This document shows positions 6,836 to 20,814 of a stretch of 64,000 bases of DNA, piece after piece (the first letter of the stretch is position 1; every line of letters begins with the position of its first letter). Source of the DNA: Alkalicaulis satelles (lineage in GTDB: Bacteria > Pseudomonadota > Alphaproteobacteria > Caulobacterales > Maricaulaceae). Made by a program: the position numbers and the translations under genes. The DNA is taken from assembly GCF_008630495.1 (NCBI RefSeq), contig NZ_VWOJ01000002.1, positions 325,001 through 389,000 of the forward strand. The letters are read 5' to 3'. The notes under the pieces are model-generated. The model saw only the letters and a list, made by a program, of their open reading frames with translations. It had not been told where the DNA came from and made no database searches.

Positions 6836-7126
6836 ATGCTGATGCTAATCACTTATGACGTGAGCACGGCTTCCCCGGGGGGGCGCAGGCGCTTGCGCCG
6901 CGTGGCGAGGGCATGTCTGGATTTCGGGCAGCGCGTCCAGAACTCTGTGTTCGAGTGTGAACTGGAGCCCGCCCAATGGGTGGCGCTGCGCGCCCGATTG
7001 ATCGCAGAAATTGACGAAACCGAGGACAGCCTTCGCTTTTACCGCCTGGGCGCCGAAGGCAAGCAGCGTATTGAACATGTGGGGGCCAAAAGCGCACCCG
7101 ATCTGGACGGCCCGCTCCTGTTCTGA
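6836..7126 (+). CDS. cas2: Cas2, structural partner of Cas1
   Basis: Small ferredoxin-fold dimer that bridges two Cas1 dimers in the integrase. 96 residues, starting MLMLITYDVS with the conserved Asp at residue 8, followed by an Arg-rich helix (GGRRRLRRVARAC) and the typical RVQNSVFECEL strand. Last cas gene; 219 bases of leader separate it from the array. Confidence 0.96.
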   Translation: MLMLITYDVSTASPGGRRRLRRVARACLDFGQRVQNSVFECELEPAQWVALRARLIAEIDETEDSLRFYRLGAEGKQRIEHVGAKSAPDLDGPLLF

Positions 7127-7345
7127 ACCCTTCACGCGGGTCATTGCGCCCAGCGGCTACGCCTTGCGCGAACCTGAATCAACCGACCTCAAACCGGGAG
7201 GTTCGCGCAAAGCCGTCAAGCCAAGCAAAACAGGCATGGACGCCCGGCCAGGCTATACGCCGCCAGCGCCAAGGCCGCTTTATTGGCAATGTTCGCGCAA
7301 ACACGTCATTTTCCTGCGTGGAACCGGTATGTTAGACCCCACACA
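7127..7345 (+). promoter_or_regulatory. CRISPR leader with repeated GTTCGCGCAA motifs
   Basis: Non-coding stretch between cas2 and the first repeat. TTGCGCGAACCT at 7164-7175 and its exact complement at 7199-7210 form a 12-base inverted repeat. The core GTTCGCGCAA recurs in direct orientation at 7201-7210 and 7291-7300, exactly 90 bases apart. TATGTT at 7328-7333 is a weak candidate -10 for the array transcript. The repeated motif could bind a bending protein or the adaptation complex (inference). Confidence 0.7.
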
Positions 7346-9623
<2,278 letters not shown>

Positions 9624-9724
9624 GATCTGATGCTCAAGTAAGGCGCATGCGATCTGCGATCACCACCCCTGCGCGATAGCACTTAATTTGGCAGCGCTTG
9701 AATATTGTGCGCACTCAACGAATT

Positions 9725-10636
9725 CTACCACCTCGCCAGCGCCTCTGCCCCGATCGGGAAGTTCGACGGCGGAGTGGTGCAAGGCATGGAGGTCCAACGC
9801 TCGGCGCGCTGGTGAAGCTCGATCTGGAGCTGGCGGATCTCCGCACCGCCTTCACAAGGCAGGACGCGCGATATGGCGACATGACCGAGGCTTTCGAGGT
9901 GGAGCAGGAACGCAGCGCCGAGAGCGTCACTGACGGCCGCATTGACCTGCCATGCCCGATCAGCGCCCGAGGCGGCGCCATAGACGCGGCCATCCTCTCC
10001 GACGACATTAAGGGTGCCGGTGTCTCTCATACGTACCGGGATGAGCGGGAACCACTCCGGGCCTGAGAAGGCTGGATAGGTCGTGTCCCATCGCGGGCCG
10101 ACAGTCAGCCACGGGCTGTCGAAGAAGAACGGCAGAATGTTGAGAACGTCCCAGACCCGGCCATCAGCCCAGTGCCGCTCCATGACGCCGGGCCAGTAGG
10201 CCTCACGCCGGGCCGAGACCGGCTCGTCCATCACCAGTGCACCCGTCATACGGTCGGTCACAGTCATGCGCCCCACCATCATGGCGTCGAGGTGCGAGCC
10301 GAAGACCGGGCCGTCCACATAGTCAAAATCAAAGTTTACCACAAACCGGGCATGGTTGCGGTCCGGCGCTGCCAGCCGCGTCTGCGCCAGCATGCGCTCG
10401 AACCGGGCCCGGAACACGGTGCGGTTCGGCTCTGGCAGGAACCAGGAGAGCTCGGACGTGCCAGTCACGGCTCCCAGCGCCGTCTGCCGGTAGAAACTGC
10501 TCGAGGGGCCAACCTCGGCCACCCGAGAGGGATAAGGCGCAGGCATCTGATGGGCCGCTATCGACTGGCGGTCGGCGCAACCGGCCGCCACAAGCAGGGC
10601 CGTCGCAAGGACAAGAATGGCTCGGATCTGGAGCAT
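9725..10636 (-). CDS. Hypothetical lipoprotein
   Basis: 303 residues starting MLQIRAILVLATALLVAAGC, a lipoprotein signal with lipobox ending at Cys20, so probably membrane-anchored in the envelope. GGGAG lies 6 bases before the ATG. The body is rich in Trp and Arg and contains FVVNFDFDYVDGP and a region of about 15 conserved-looking aromatic positions (AYWPGVMERHWADGRVWDV); I do not recognise a family. Its 3' end lies about 100 bases from the end of the array, which it faces convergently. Nothing links it to CRISPR function. Confidence 0.75.
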   Translation of the reverse strand: MLQIRAILVLATALLVAAGCADRQSIAAHQMPAPYPSRVAEVGPSSSFYRQTALGAVTGTSELSWFLPEPNRTVFRARFERMLAQTRLAAPDRNHARFVVNFDFDYVDGPVFGSHLDAMMVGRMTVTDRMTGALVMDEPVSARREAYWPGVMERHWADGRVWDVLNILPFFFDSPWLTVGPRWDTTYPAFSGPEWFPLIPVRMRDTGTLNVVGEDGRVYGAASGADRAWQVNAAVSDALGAAFLLHLESLGHVAISRVLPCEGGAEIRQLQIELHQRAERWTSMPCTTPPSNFPIGAEALARW

Positions 10637-10696
10637 GGCTTTCTCCCTTCAGCCTCGCCTCTGAGCGGCTGCTGATCTCATGGAGGGGAAGCTAAT

Positions 10697-10740
10697 GGCG
10701 GAAACTTGCCATATAATTACTCGTATTGGCTTGTTCCGCC
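10697..10740. promoter_or_regulatory. Palindromic candidate operator between the lipoprotein and the XRE gene
   Basis: GGCGGAA (10697-10703) and TTCCGCC (10734-10740) flank a perfect TATAAT at 10712-10717. The similarity between the two halves extends inward with gaps. Such a palindrome over a -10, next to an XRE gene, suggests autoregulation. No good -35 is seen for either direction. Confidence 0.4.
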
Positions 10741-10802
10741 ACTAGCGTTGATTACCCCGTCCCATCGCTCCGCCCTACACCGTTAGGGAAGGAGCGGCGC
10801 CC

Positions 10803-11144
10803 ATGTCCGAACTGCAAACACGATTTGGCAGGCTGGTGGCCGCACATCGCCGCCGCGTTGGCATGACACAACAGCAGCTGGCCGAAGCGGTCGATGCCAG
10901 CGTCTATATGATCTCCAAGATCGAGAGCGGCGCATCCGGCACCCGCTTTGCCATGATCGAGCGCCTGTCCAGCGCCCTTGAGATCGACCCCGCCGAGCTC
11001 TTCACTGCGGATCTGCCGCGATCCGCGTTGCAGCAGTCCGGCTACGGCCGCATCTCCCGCCAGCTTCTGGAGCTGGAGCCAGATGAGCTCGAGTGGATCG
11101 GCGGCGTCATCGAGGCCGCTCTGAAAAGCCGCCGGAAGAGCTAA
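10803..11144 (+). CDS. XRE-family helix-turn-helix regulator
   Basis: 113 residues. An N-terminal Cro/C1-type HTH (residues about 7-65: RFGRLVAAHRRRVGMTQQQL, then ISKIES and IDPAELF) is followed by a short C-terminal helix. Preceded by GGAAGGAG 9 bases before the ATG. Transcribed divergently from the lipoprotein across the palindrome at 10697-10740, which it may bind. Target genes are unknown. The following 225 bases (11145-11369) hold nothing I can assign. Confidence 0.88.
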   Translation: MSELQTRFGRLVAAHRRRVGMTQQQLAEAVDASVYMISKIESGASGTRFAMIERLSSALEIDPAELFTADLPRSALQQSGYGRISRQLLELEPDELEWIGGVIEAALKSRRKS

Positions 11145-11368
11145 CGCTCACCCAAATCGCCAGCCTGATAGCCCTAATCGCACGAAGCTGAATTCAGGCG
11201 TTTTCGCTGTGAATCGAGTCATTAGCTTCGGAGAAAAACGGCCTGGGAGAACGTGAATTGACCGTCCCGGGGAGCACTCAGAGTCAACAGCCCGGACGCC
11301 TCGATCCGCCAATACCAGCAGGTCTTCTGGGGCATGCTCCGCTAGGGAGGGCGATGATTTGTGAAAAG

Positions 11369-11459
<91 letters not shown>

Positions 11460-11546
11460 GAGCGGCGGGCGGGTTTGTGGCGCACATGGGCCGGGAAATC
11501 AAGCGCCCGGCGCCGCACCTGGCAAGACGATCAGGCGCCGGGCTGA

Positions 11547-11576
11547 TTGACTCTGAAGGGGCCTTGAGCCTATATC
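11547..11576 (+). promoter_or_regulatory. Promoter of rplU-rpmA
   Basis: TTGACT (11547-11552), an 18-base spacer, then TATATC (11571-11576). This would start transcription near 11583 and give a leader of about 168 bases before rplU. Confidence 0.6.
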
Positions 11577-11750
11577 GCGCGCTCGCGCTCCGGCGGGCGG
11601 GCCAAACCGGTCCGGCCATCAAGGAACGCGTGTCCTGTTCACAACGCCGGCTCGGCTCAGAACCGGCGAAGAAAAAGGGTCCCGGCCCGCTTCATGCAGC
11701 GCAATGGCGCGGCGTTTGCGGTCACGGTTCCGGTCAGAAGGAATTGAGAT

Positions 11751-12419
11751 ATGTACGCGGTGATCAAGACCGGCGGCAAGCAGTACAGGGTGGCGCAAGG
11801 CGACGTCCTGCGGGTGGAGAAGCTCGACGCGGAAGCGGGCGACGTGGTCACGTTCGACCAGGTGCTCATGATCGGCGGCGAAGGCGAGGCCCTGGTGGGC
11901 GCTCCGGCTGTGGATGGCGCGGCGGTGACGGCCAATGTGCTCGATGAGCGCAAGGACAAGAAGGTCATCATCTTCAAGAAGCGCCGCCGTCAGAATTACC
12001 GCCGCAAGCGCGGCCATCGCCAGTGGATCACGGTGATCTCCATCGCCGAGATCCTCAAGCCCGGGACCAAATCGGCGCTCGGCGCCAAGTCCAAGGCGGC
12101 CAAGCCCGCCGCGAAGCCTGAAACGGCTGACGCGGCGCCGGCCAAGCCCGCCAAGGCTCCGGCGAAAGCCAAGGCCGAAGCCAAGACGGACGCCAAGCCC
12201 AAAGCCAAGGCGGCGGGCGGCGACGACCTGACGAAGCTCAATGGCGTGGGTCCGGCCTACGCCAAGAAGCTGGCCGAGGCGGGCGTCACCACATTCGCCC
12301 AGGTCGCAGCCTGGAGCGAGGCGGATCTCGAGCGTCTGGACGGCGAGATCGCCGGTCTGAAGGCGAAGGCGGAATCGGGCGGCTGGATCGCCCAGGCGAA
12401 AGAGCTGGCCGGCCAGTAA
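11751..12419 (+). CDS. rplU: 50S ribosomal protein L21 with C-terminal helix-hairpin-helix extension
   Basis: Residues 1-105 are canonical L21 ([18 protein letters not shown] to [11 protein letters not shown]), a 23S rRNA-binding protein. L21 is usually about 100 residues; this one has 222. An Ala/Lys/Pro linker (about 106-160) leads to a helix-hairpin-helix domain (about 161-222: [20 protein letters not shown]). Such tails occur in alphaproteobacterial L21 proteins and may add nucleic-acid contacts. First gene of the rplU-rpmA operon, with GAAGGAATTGAG upstream of the ATG. Confidence 0.96.
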   Translation: MYAVIKTGGKQYRVAQGDVLRVEKLDAEAGDVVTFDQVLMIGGEGEALVGAPAVDGAAVTANVLDERKDKKVIIFKKRRRQNYRRKRGHRQWITVISIAEILKPGTKSALGAKSKAAKPAAKPETADAAPAKPAKAPAKAKAEAKTDAKPKAKAAGGDDLTKLNGVGPAYAKKLAEAGVTTFAQVAAWSEADLERLDGEIAGLKAKAESGGWIAQAKELAGQ

Positions 12420-12449
12420 GGCCCGGCAGGCATTTGAAGGAGAGCGGAT

Positions 12450-12719
12450 ATGGCTCACAAGAAAGCAGGCGGCTCCTCGCGTAACGGCCGCGATTCCATC
12501 GGCCGGCGCCTGGGCGTCAAGAAATCCGGCGGCCAGGCCGTGGTCCCGGGCAATATCATCGTGCGCCAGCGCGGCACCAAATATTATCCCGGCGAGAATG
12601 TCGGCATGGGCAAGGATCATACCCTGTTCGCCCTCACCGAGGGCCGGGTGGAGTTCCGCACCAAGGCCAATGACCGCACTTTCGTCAATGTCGCCCCGCT
12701 TGCGAAGGCGGCTGAATAG
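12450..12719 (+). CDS. rpmA: 50S ribosomal protein L27
   Basis: L27 reaches the peptidyl-transferase centre with its N-terminus. 89 residues with the standard sequence [20 protein letters not shown] and [23 protein letters not shown] precedes the start. Thirty bases after rplU, the usual L21-L27 pairing, and followed by a strong terminator. Confidence 0.98.
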   Translation: MAHKKAGGSSRNGRDSIGRRLGVKKSGGQAVVPGNIIVRQRGTKYYPGENVGMGKDHTLFALTEGRVEFRTKANDRTFVNVAPLAKAAE

Positions 12720-12786
12720 GGCGGCGTGACAGGACACGGACCGCCCCTCCCGAGACGGGGCGATCCGGTCCGGCGGCAAGCTGGAT

Positions 12787-12820
12787 AAAAGGGGAGACGG
12801 GTCGCCCGGCTCCCCTTTTT
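12787..12820 (+). terminator. Rho-independent terminator of rplU-rpmA
   Basis: AAAAGGGGAG at 12787-12796 pairs with CTCCCCTTTT, and an inner CGGG-TCG-CCCG stem stacks on it. A T run ends at 12820. Confidence 0.9.
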
Positions 12821-12863
12821 CGTGCGCCATCCCCGGCGCCTTGCCTGCACCAAGGAGGCCGCC

Positions 12864-15637
<2,774 letters not shown>

Positions 15638-15641
<4 letters not shown>

Positions 15642-16909
15642 CCATCTCAGAGCGCTTCGCCGCCATGGCCGCCAGGGGCCGCGCCGCCCGCCTCGCCGTG
15701 GAGCGCGCCGGGCCTGAAGCGCGCAGCGCGGCGCTGAAGGCCGGCGCCGCCGCCATCCGCGCGCGCGCCGATGCGATCCTGAGCGTCAATGCGAAAGAGA
15801 CCCAAGCAGCGCGCACGCGGGGCGAATCCGCCGCCTTCATCGACCGGCTGACCCTCGATGCCGACCGCCTGGAAGCCATCGCTGCAGGTGTGGAGGCCAT
15901 CGCCGCCCTGCCTGATCCGGTAGGCGCAGAGCGCCGCCGCTGGACCCGGCCCAACGGGCTGGAGATGGTGGAGGTGAGCGTTCCCATCGGGCTGATCGGG
16001 GTGATTTTCGAAAGCCGCCCCAATGTCACCGCCGACGCCGCCGCCCTGTGCCTGCGCGCAGGCAATGCGGTGATCCTGCGCGGCGGATCGGAGACGGCGG
16101 GCTCCAGCACGGCGCTGGTCAGCGCCCTGCGCGAAGGTCTGGAGGCGGCGGGCTTGCCCGCTGACGCCATCCAGACGCCCCCGGATGCAGACCGGGACTG
16201 GGTGACGGCCATGCTGTCGCTGGACGAGGGCGGATGCGATCTGGTCATCCCGCGCGGCGGCAAGAGCCTGGTCGCCCATGTGCGTGCATATGCGCGCACG
16301 CCCGTGCTGAGCCATCTCGACGGGGTGTGCCATGTCTATGTCCATGAGCGCGCCGACCCCGAAAAGGCCCTGCGCATCGTTCTGGATTCCAAGATGCGCC
16401 GCACCGGCGTGTGCAATGCGGCCGAGACCCTTCTCATCGATGCGGCCTGCGCGCCCGCCCTCCTGCCGGTGATCGCCGGGGCGCTCGCAGGCGCAGGCTG
16501 CGCCCTGCGCGGGGATGACGCGGCGCGGACCCTGGTTCCCGGTATGAAGGCGGCGGACGAAGCGGACTGGGCCACGGAATATCTCGACGCCATCCTGGCG
16601 GTGCGGGTGGTCGAAGGGCTGGACGCCGCCCTCGCCCATATCGCGGCCTATGGCTCGGGCCATACCGACGCCATCATCACGCAGGACGAGGCGGCCGCCC
16701 GGCGCTTTCTCCATGAAGCGGACTCGGCTGTGGTCCTGCACAACGCCGCCACGGGGTTTTCCGACGGGGGCGAGTTCGGGTTTGGCGGCGAGATCGGCAT
16801 CGCCACCGGACGCCTGCATGCACGCGGGCCGGTGGGGGCCGCCCAGCTGACCACCCACAAATATATCGTGCTCGGACACGGCCAGGTGCGCGGATCATGG
16901 CCGGACTGA
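15638..16909 (+). CDS. proA: Gamma-glutamyl phosphate reductase
   Basis: Second step of proline synthesis; it takes up the unstable product of ProB, which fits the ATGA overlap between them. 423 residues. The aldehyde dehydrogenase-like fold is seen in VPIGLIGVIFESRPNVTADAA, and the catalytic-cysteine motif in RRTGVCNAAETLL. Overlaps nadD by 13 bases. Confidence 0.97.
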
Positions 16910-17484
16910 AGTCTGACACCCTCACGCCGGGCCTTCGTGTCGGGCTTTATGGCGGCTCGTTCAATCCGCCTCATGAGGGTCACAGGCATGTGGCGCAAAC
17001 CGCGCTCAAGCGCCTGCAGCTGGACCGGGTCTGGTGGCTGGTCAGCCCGGGCAATCCGCTGAAGGACGACGCGCCAGCGCCGCTTGACGCCCGAATGGAC
17101 GCCGTGCGGCGGCTGGCGCCGGGACCGCGCCATGTAATCAGCTCCATCGAGGCGCAACTGGGCGCGGGCTATACGATAGACCTCCTGCGCCATCTGCAGG
17201 CGCGCCACCCCGGCGTGCGCTTTGTCTGGATCATGGGGGCGGACGGTCTGGGCGAGCTGCACCGCTGGAAGGACTGGCGGGAGATAATTGCACGCATTCC
17301 TTTGGCCGTGATCGCCCGCGCCAGCGCCGGACCCGATCCGCGTTTCAGCCGTGCAGCCAAGGCCTTGCGCCAGCATCGTCTGCCCGAGAGCCAGGCGCGC
17401 GCGCTGGCGGACCGTGGCGCGCCCGGCTGGACTTATCTCACCGAGCCGTTACATCCCCATGCGTCGCGCCTGATGCGCGGCTGA
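16897..17484 (+). CDS. nadD: Nicotinate-nucleotide adenylyltransferase
   Basis: Makes deamido-NAD in NAD synthesis. 195 residues. The nucleotidyltransferase motif GLYGGSFNPPHEGHRHVA is present at 25-42, along with WIMGADGL and ITRIP-like IARIPLAVIAR. The start overlaps proA, with a short extra N-terminal stretch before the core. In many relatives rsfS follows directly; here egtD intervenes. Confidence 0.95.
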   Translation: MAGLKSDTLTPGLRVGLYGGSFNPPHEGHRHVAQTALKRLQLDRVWWLVSPGNPLKDDAPAPLDARMDAVRRLAPGPRHVISSIEAQLGAGYTIDLLRHLQARHPGVRFVWIMGADGLGELHRWKDWREIIARIPLAVIARASAGPDPRFSRAAKALRQHRLPESQARALADRGAPGWTYLTEPLHPHASRLMRG

Positions 17485-17510
17485 GCCGCAGCTGCCCCCG
17501 CCAGATCATC

Positions 17511-18509
17511 ATGACCATGACCCGCCCAGCCGCCAGCGCGCCGGAACTGGCTTTTTTCAAGGATTTGCGCCCGCCCGCAGGCGATTTCCGCGCTGATGTG
17601 CTCGACGGCCTGAGCAAGCCTCAAAAGGCCATTGCGCCCAAATACTTCTATGATGCGCAAGGCTCGCGCATATTCGATGCGATCACCCGGGCGCCGGAAT
17701 ATTACATCACCCGCACCGAGCTTGCCTTGCTGGACCAGACCGGGCCGGAGCTGCGCGCCCTGGCCGGGCCTGGCGCGGTGGTGCTGGAGCCGGGGGCGGG
17801 GTCCAGCGTCAAGGTGCGCAAGCTGATCGATGCGCTCGACAACCCGGCGGCCTATGTGGGCATGGATATTTCCGGCGAGCACGTGAAAGCGGCCTGCGCC
17901 GATATCGCCAGCGATCACCAGGACATGGTCATAGGCGCAGTTTGCCATGACTTCACCCGGCCCATCGATCTGGACGCCCTGCCCCTGCCGCCGGGGCGGC
18001 GCATCGTGTTCTTCCCCGGCTCCACCATCGGCAATTTCGAGCTGATTGACGCCAAAGCGCTATTACAGACCTTCCGCGACTGGCTCAGGCCCGGCGACGC
18101 GCTTCTGATCGGGGTGGATCTGCGCAAGGACGCCGCCATTCTGGAAGCCGCCTATGACGATGCGGGCGGGGCGACGGCGGCGTTCAACTATAATCTGGTG
18201 GCCCGGATCAATGCCGAACTGGATGGCACGATTGATCCTGAAGGCCTTGCATACAAGGCGTTCTGGAACCCGTACCGGTCGCGTGTGGAAATGTATCTCC
18301 AGGCTCTGCGCGACCAGTCCTTCACCGTGGCCGGGCGATCCTTCCAGCTGCGCGCCGAAGAGACCATCCACACCGAAAACTCGCATAAATTCACCCCGGA
18401 CATTTTCCGCGACCTGGCCCGGTCCGCCGGACTGGCGCCAAAACACGTGTTTCTGGCGCCCGCCGAGGCCTTTTCCATACACTGGCTCGAACGCGCCCGC
18501 GAAGCATGA
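17511..18509 (+). CDS. egtD: L-histidine N-alpha-methyltransferase (EgtD)
   Basis: SAM-dependent enzyme that trimethylates histidine to hercynine, the first step to ergothioneine. 332 residues with the family pattern: LSKPQKAIAPKYFYDAQGSRIFDAIT, ITRTELALL, SAM site VVLEPGAGSSVKVRKLID, FFPGSTIGNF, and C-terminal IHTENSHKF. The partner egtB is not in the window. It sits between nadD and rsfS, an unusual place. An alternative start (17517) is three codons later on inspection of MTMTRP. Confidence 0.92.
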   Translation: MTMTRPAASAPELAFFKDLRPPAGDFRADVLDGLSKPQKAIAPKYFYDAQGSRIFDAITRAPEYYITRTELALLDQTGPELRALAGPGAVVLEPGAGSSVKVRKLIDALDNPAAYVGMDISGEHVKAACADIASDHQDMVIGAVCHDFTRPIDLDALPLPPGRRIVFFPGSTIGNFELIDAKALLQTFRDWLRPGDALLIGVDLRKDAAILEAAYDDAGGATAAFNYNLVARINAELDGTIDPEGLAYKAFWNPYRSRVEMYLQALRDQSFTVAGRSFQLRAEETIHTENSHKFTPDIFRDLARSAGLAPKHVFLAPAEAFSIHWLERAREA

Positions 18510-18560
18510 TAGATTGAAGACTTGTCCGGGATGAGCCGGACGAATTGAGGAGCCAGGATA

Positions 18561-18953
18561 CTGTCCACCGACCTGCAACACCGCGCCCCGGACGGCGAGG
18601 CCGCCGCGCGCATTCACGGGCCCCAGGCGCTCGAAGCCCTGGTCATAGCCGCGCTTGAGGACGACAAGGCCGAAGACATCGTCGCCATCGACCTTGAAGG
18701 CAAATCCTCGGTCACCGACATCATGATCATCGCCTCGGGCCGGTCCAACCGGCATGTGGGCGCGATCTCCGATCACCTCCTGACCAAACTCAAGGAGGCC
18801 GGGGTGAATGGCGTGCGCGCCGAGGGGCTGAAGACCGCCGACTGGGTGCTGATCGATGCGGGCGATGTGATCGTCCATGTCTTCCGCCCCGAAGTGCGCG
18901 CCTTCTACGATCTGGAGAAGATGTGGTCGGCGTCGCCGGGCGGCGCGGCCTGA
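18561..18953 (+). CDS. rsfS: Ribosomal silencing factor RsfS, non-canonical start codon
   Basis: RsfS binds L14 and blocks subunit joining in starvation. The conserved domain begins near LEALVIAALEDDKAEDIVAIDL and runs to DLEKMWS, so it starts well before the first in-frame ATG at 18723, which would remove about half. Between the in-frame stop at 18546-18548 and 18723 there is no ATG, GTG or TTG. GAGGAG at 18547-18552 sits 8 bases before CTG 18561 and 5 before ATA 18558. CTG is chosen (130 residues). Followed by rlmH, the conserved pairing. Confidence 0.85.
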   Translation: MSTDLQHRAPDGEAAARIHGPQALEALVIAALEDDKAEDIVAIDLEGKSSVTDIMIIASGRSNRHVGAISDHLLTKLKEAGVNGVRAEGLKTADWVLIDAGDVIVHVFRPEVRAFYDLEKMWSASPGGAA

Positions 18954-18984
18954 TCTGACGGCGTCCAGACGCGGAGCTTGAGCC

Positions 18985-19458
18985 ATGCGTGCGGAAATCC
19001 GGGCCGTCGGACGGCTGAAGGCCGGGCCCGAGCGCACGCTGGTCGATGATTATCTCGCCCGCGCCACGGCCCAGGGCCGCGCGCTGGGTCTGGGTCCCTT
19101 CACAGAACGCGAAACCGATCCGCGCAGCCTGAAAGACCGCGCCGCCGAGACGGCCGCCCTCCTGGACGCGCTGGAGCCGGGCGCAGCCGTGTTTGTACTG
19201 GACGAGACCGGCCGCACGCTGGGCTCTGCGGACTTTTCCGGGCTGCTGGCCAGACACCGTGACGAGGGCGTGCGCCAGGCGGTATTTCTCATCGGCGGTG
19301 CGGACGGGCATGAGCGCGCGCTTCTGCCCGCCGGCGCGCGGCTGATCAGCTATGGCGCAGCCACTTGGCCGCACAAGCTGGTGCGCGTCATGCTGGCCGA
19401 ACAGCTCTACCGGGCCGTTTCGCTGATCGCGGGATCGCCTTATCACCGGGAGGGATGA
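18985..19458 (+). CDS. rlmH: 23S rRNA pseudouridine-1915 N3-methyltransferase RlmH
   Basis: SPOUT methyltransferase acting on assembled 70S ribosomes. 157 residues; the trefoil-knot SAM site is seen in FLIGGADGHERALL and the C-terminal SYGAATWPHKLVRVMLAEQLYRA is the family signature. Follows rsfS and overlaps the next gene by four bases (ATGA). Confidence 0.96.
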   Translation: MRAEIRAVGRLKAGPERTLVDDYLARATAQGRALGLGPFTERETDPRSLKDRAAETAALLDALEPGAAVFVLDETGRTLGSADFSGLLARHRDEGVRQAVFLIGGADGHERALLPAGARLISYGAATWPHKLVRVMLAEQLYRAVSLIAGSPYHREG

Positions 19459-20777
19459 TGCCAGCTGCCCTCATCACCGCCCTGATGCTGGCGCTGAGCC
19501 TGGCCATGGCCCAGTCCGCCCCCGATCCGGAGCGGGCGGAGGAACTGGAGAGCCAGGCCGAAGCCCTGCGCGAGGAAGCTGAGGCGCGCCGCCTCGACGC
19601 CGAGGCCGCAAGCGCCGAGATCGCCCTGTTGCAGCGCCGGCTCGCCGCGGCGGGCGACGAGGTGCGGGCGCGCGAAACCGAGGCGTCGCGCGCCGTATCT
19701 GAGCTTGAAGCGCTGGAGGCTGAGCGCGCAGAGCTGCGCGAGCGCCTGGCCGCCGACAGGGCCGGGCTGGCCCAGGTGCTGGCCGCCCTGCAGCGCATCG
19801 CCCTGGCCGATCCCCCCGCCCTGGCGGTCACCCCGGACGATGCAGCCGAAGCGGCGCGCGCCGCCAGCCTGCTCGCCGCCCTCGCTCCGCAGCTTGAAGC
19901 GCGCGCGCGCGCCGTGCGCGAACGCCTGGCCGAGATCGAGGCGCTGGAGCTGCGCCTGACCGCCCAGGCTGATGCTGTGGCCGATGCGCGCGAGGCGCTG
20001 TCCGAGACCCGCGCGGAAGTGGAAGCATTGATCGCCCGGCGCCGGGACGCCGAACGGCGCCTGCGCGCAGAAGCCGATGATCTGTCGTCGCGCGCCGCGC
20101 GCATTGCGCGCGAGGCGGGCTCCCTGCGCGAACTGCTCGCCGAGATCCGCCGCTTCGCCGCCGCCGAGCCGCGCCTGGCCCCGCGCTTTGATCCGCCCGC
20201 GCCGCCCGAGGCTGACGGACCGCCTGTGCCGCGCCTGGCGCCCGGACGCGAGGATCCGCCCGAAGAGGCGCTGGGCGCCTTGCTGGCCGAAGCCCAGCAG
20301 GCCGTACGCCCGTCTGCATCAGGGGGGCTGGTTGACGCCCGCCCCCTGACCGGCCCGCCTGAAACGCTGCGCCTGGCCGATGCGCGCGGCGCGCTGCGCC
20401 CGCCGGTCAATGGCCGCCTGGCGGTGCGTTCGGGACAGCCCGGTCCGGACGGGGTGCGCCGGGACGGCGTATGGTTCGAGGCCGCGCCGCGCGCCGCCGT
20501 CACCGCGCCCTTTGACGGCATGACCGTCTATGCCGGCCCGTTCCAGGGCTTTGATGGTGTGGTGATGATCAACACGCCCGACGGCTACACGATTGTGTTA
20601 GGCGGGCTTGCGCTGATCTATGCATCGGAGGGACAGTCCCTTTTGACCGGCGAGCCGGTGGGACTCATGAGCGACCGTGCCAATCCGGCTCCAATGCTCT
20701 ATCTTGAGATACGCCGCAGCTCGGACGACGCTACAGACCCCGAGCCTTGGCTGCGGCCTGAATATCGCAGGGGCTGA
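19455..20777 (+). CDS. EnvC-like murein hydrolase activator, degenerate LytM domain
   Basis: 440 residues. Signal peptide (about 1-20, MMPAALITALMLALSLAMAQ), then a long Ala/Glu/Arg-rich coiled coil (25-270), a Pro-rich linker and a C-terminal LytM/M23 domain (about 330-440). EnvC proteins activate amidases during cell division. The zinc-binding residues are gone: VLGGL stands where active enzymes have a His-containing strand, and MLYLEIR replaces the HxH strand. That matches an activator rather than a peptidase. The start was set by the ATGA overlap with rlmH. Next to ctpA, as in many alphaproteobacteria. Confidence 0.85.
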   Translation: MMPAALITALMLALSLAMAQSAPDPERAEELESQAEALREEAEARRLDAEAASAEIALLQRRLAAAGDEVRARETEASRAVSELEALEAERAELRERLAADRAGLAQVLAALQRIALADPPALAVTPDDAAEAARAASLLAALAPQLEARARAVRERLAEIEALELRLTAQADAVADAREALSETRAEVEALIARRRDAERRLRAEADDLSSRAARIAREAGSLRELLAEIRRFAAAEPRLAPRFDPPAPPEADGPPVPRLAPGREDPPEEALGALLAEAQQAVRPSASGGLVDARPLTGPPETLRLADARGALRPPVNGRLAVRSGQPGPDGVRRDGVWFEAAPRAAVTAPFDGMTVYAGPFQGFDGVVMINTPDGYTIVLGGLALIYASEGQSLLTGEPVGLMSDRANPAPMLYLEIRRSSDDATDPEPWLRPEYRRG

Positions 20778-20814
20778 TGCGCCTGCCTGACGCTGCCGAA
20801 CGAGGATGACCCGC

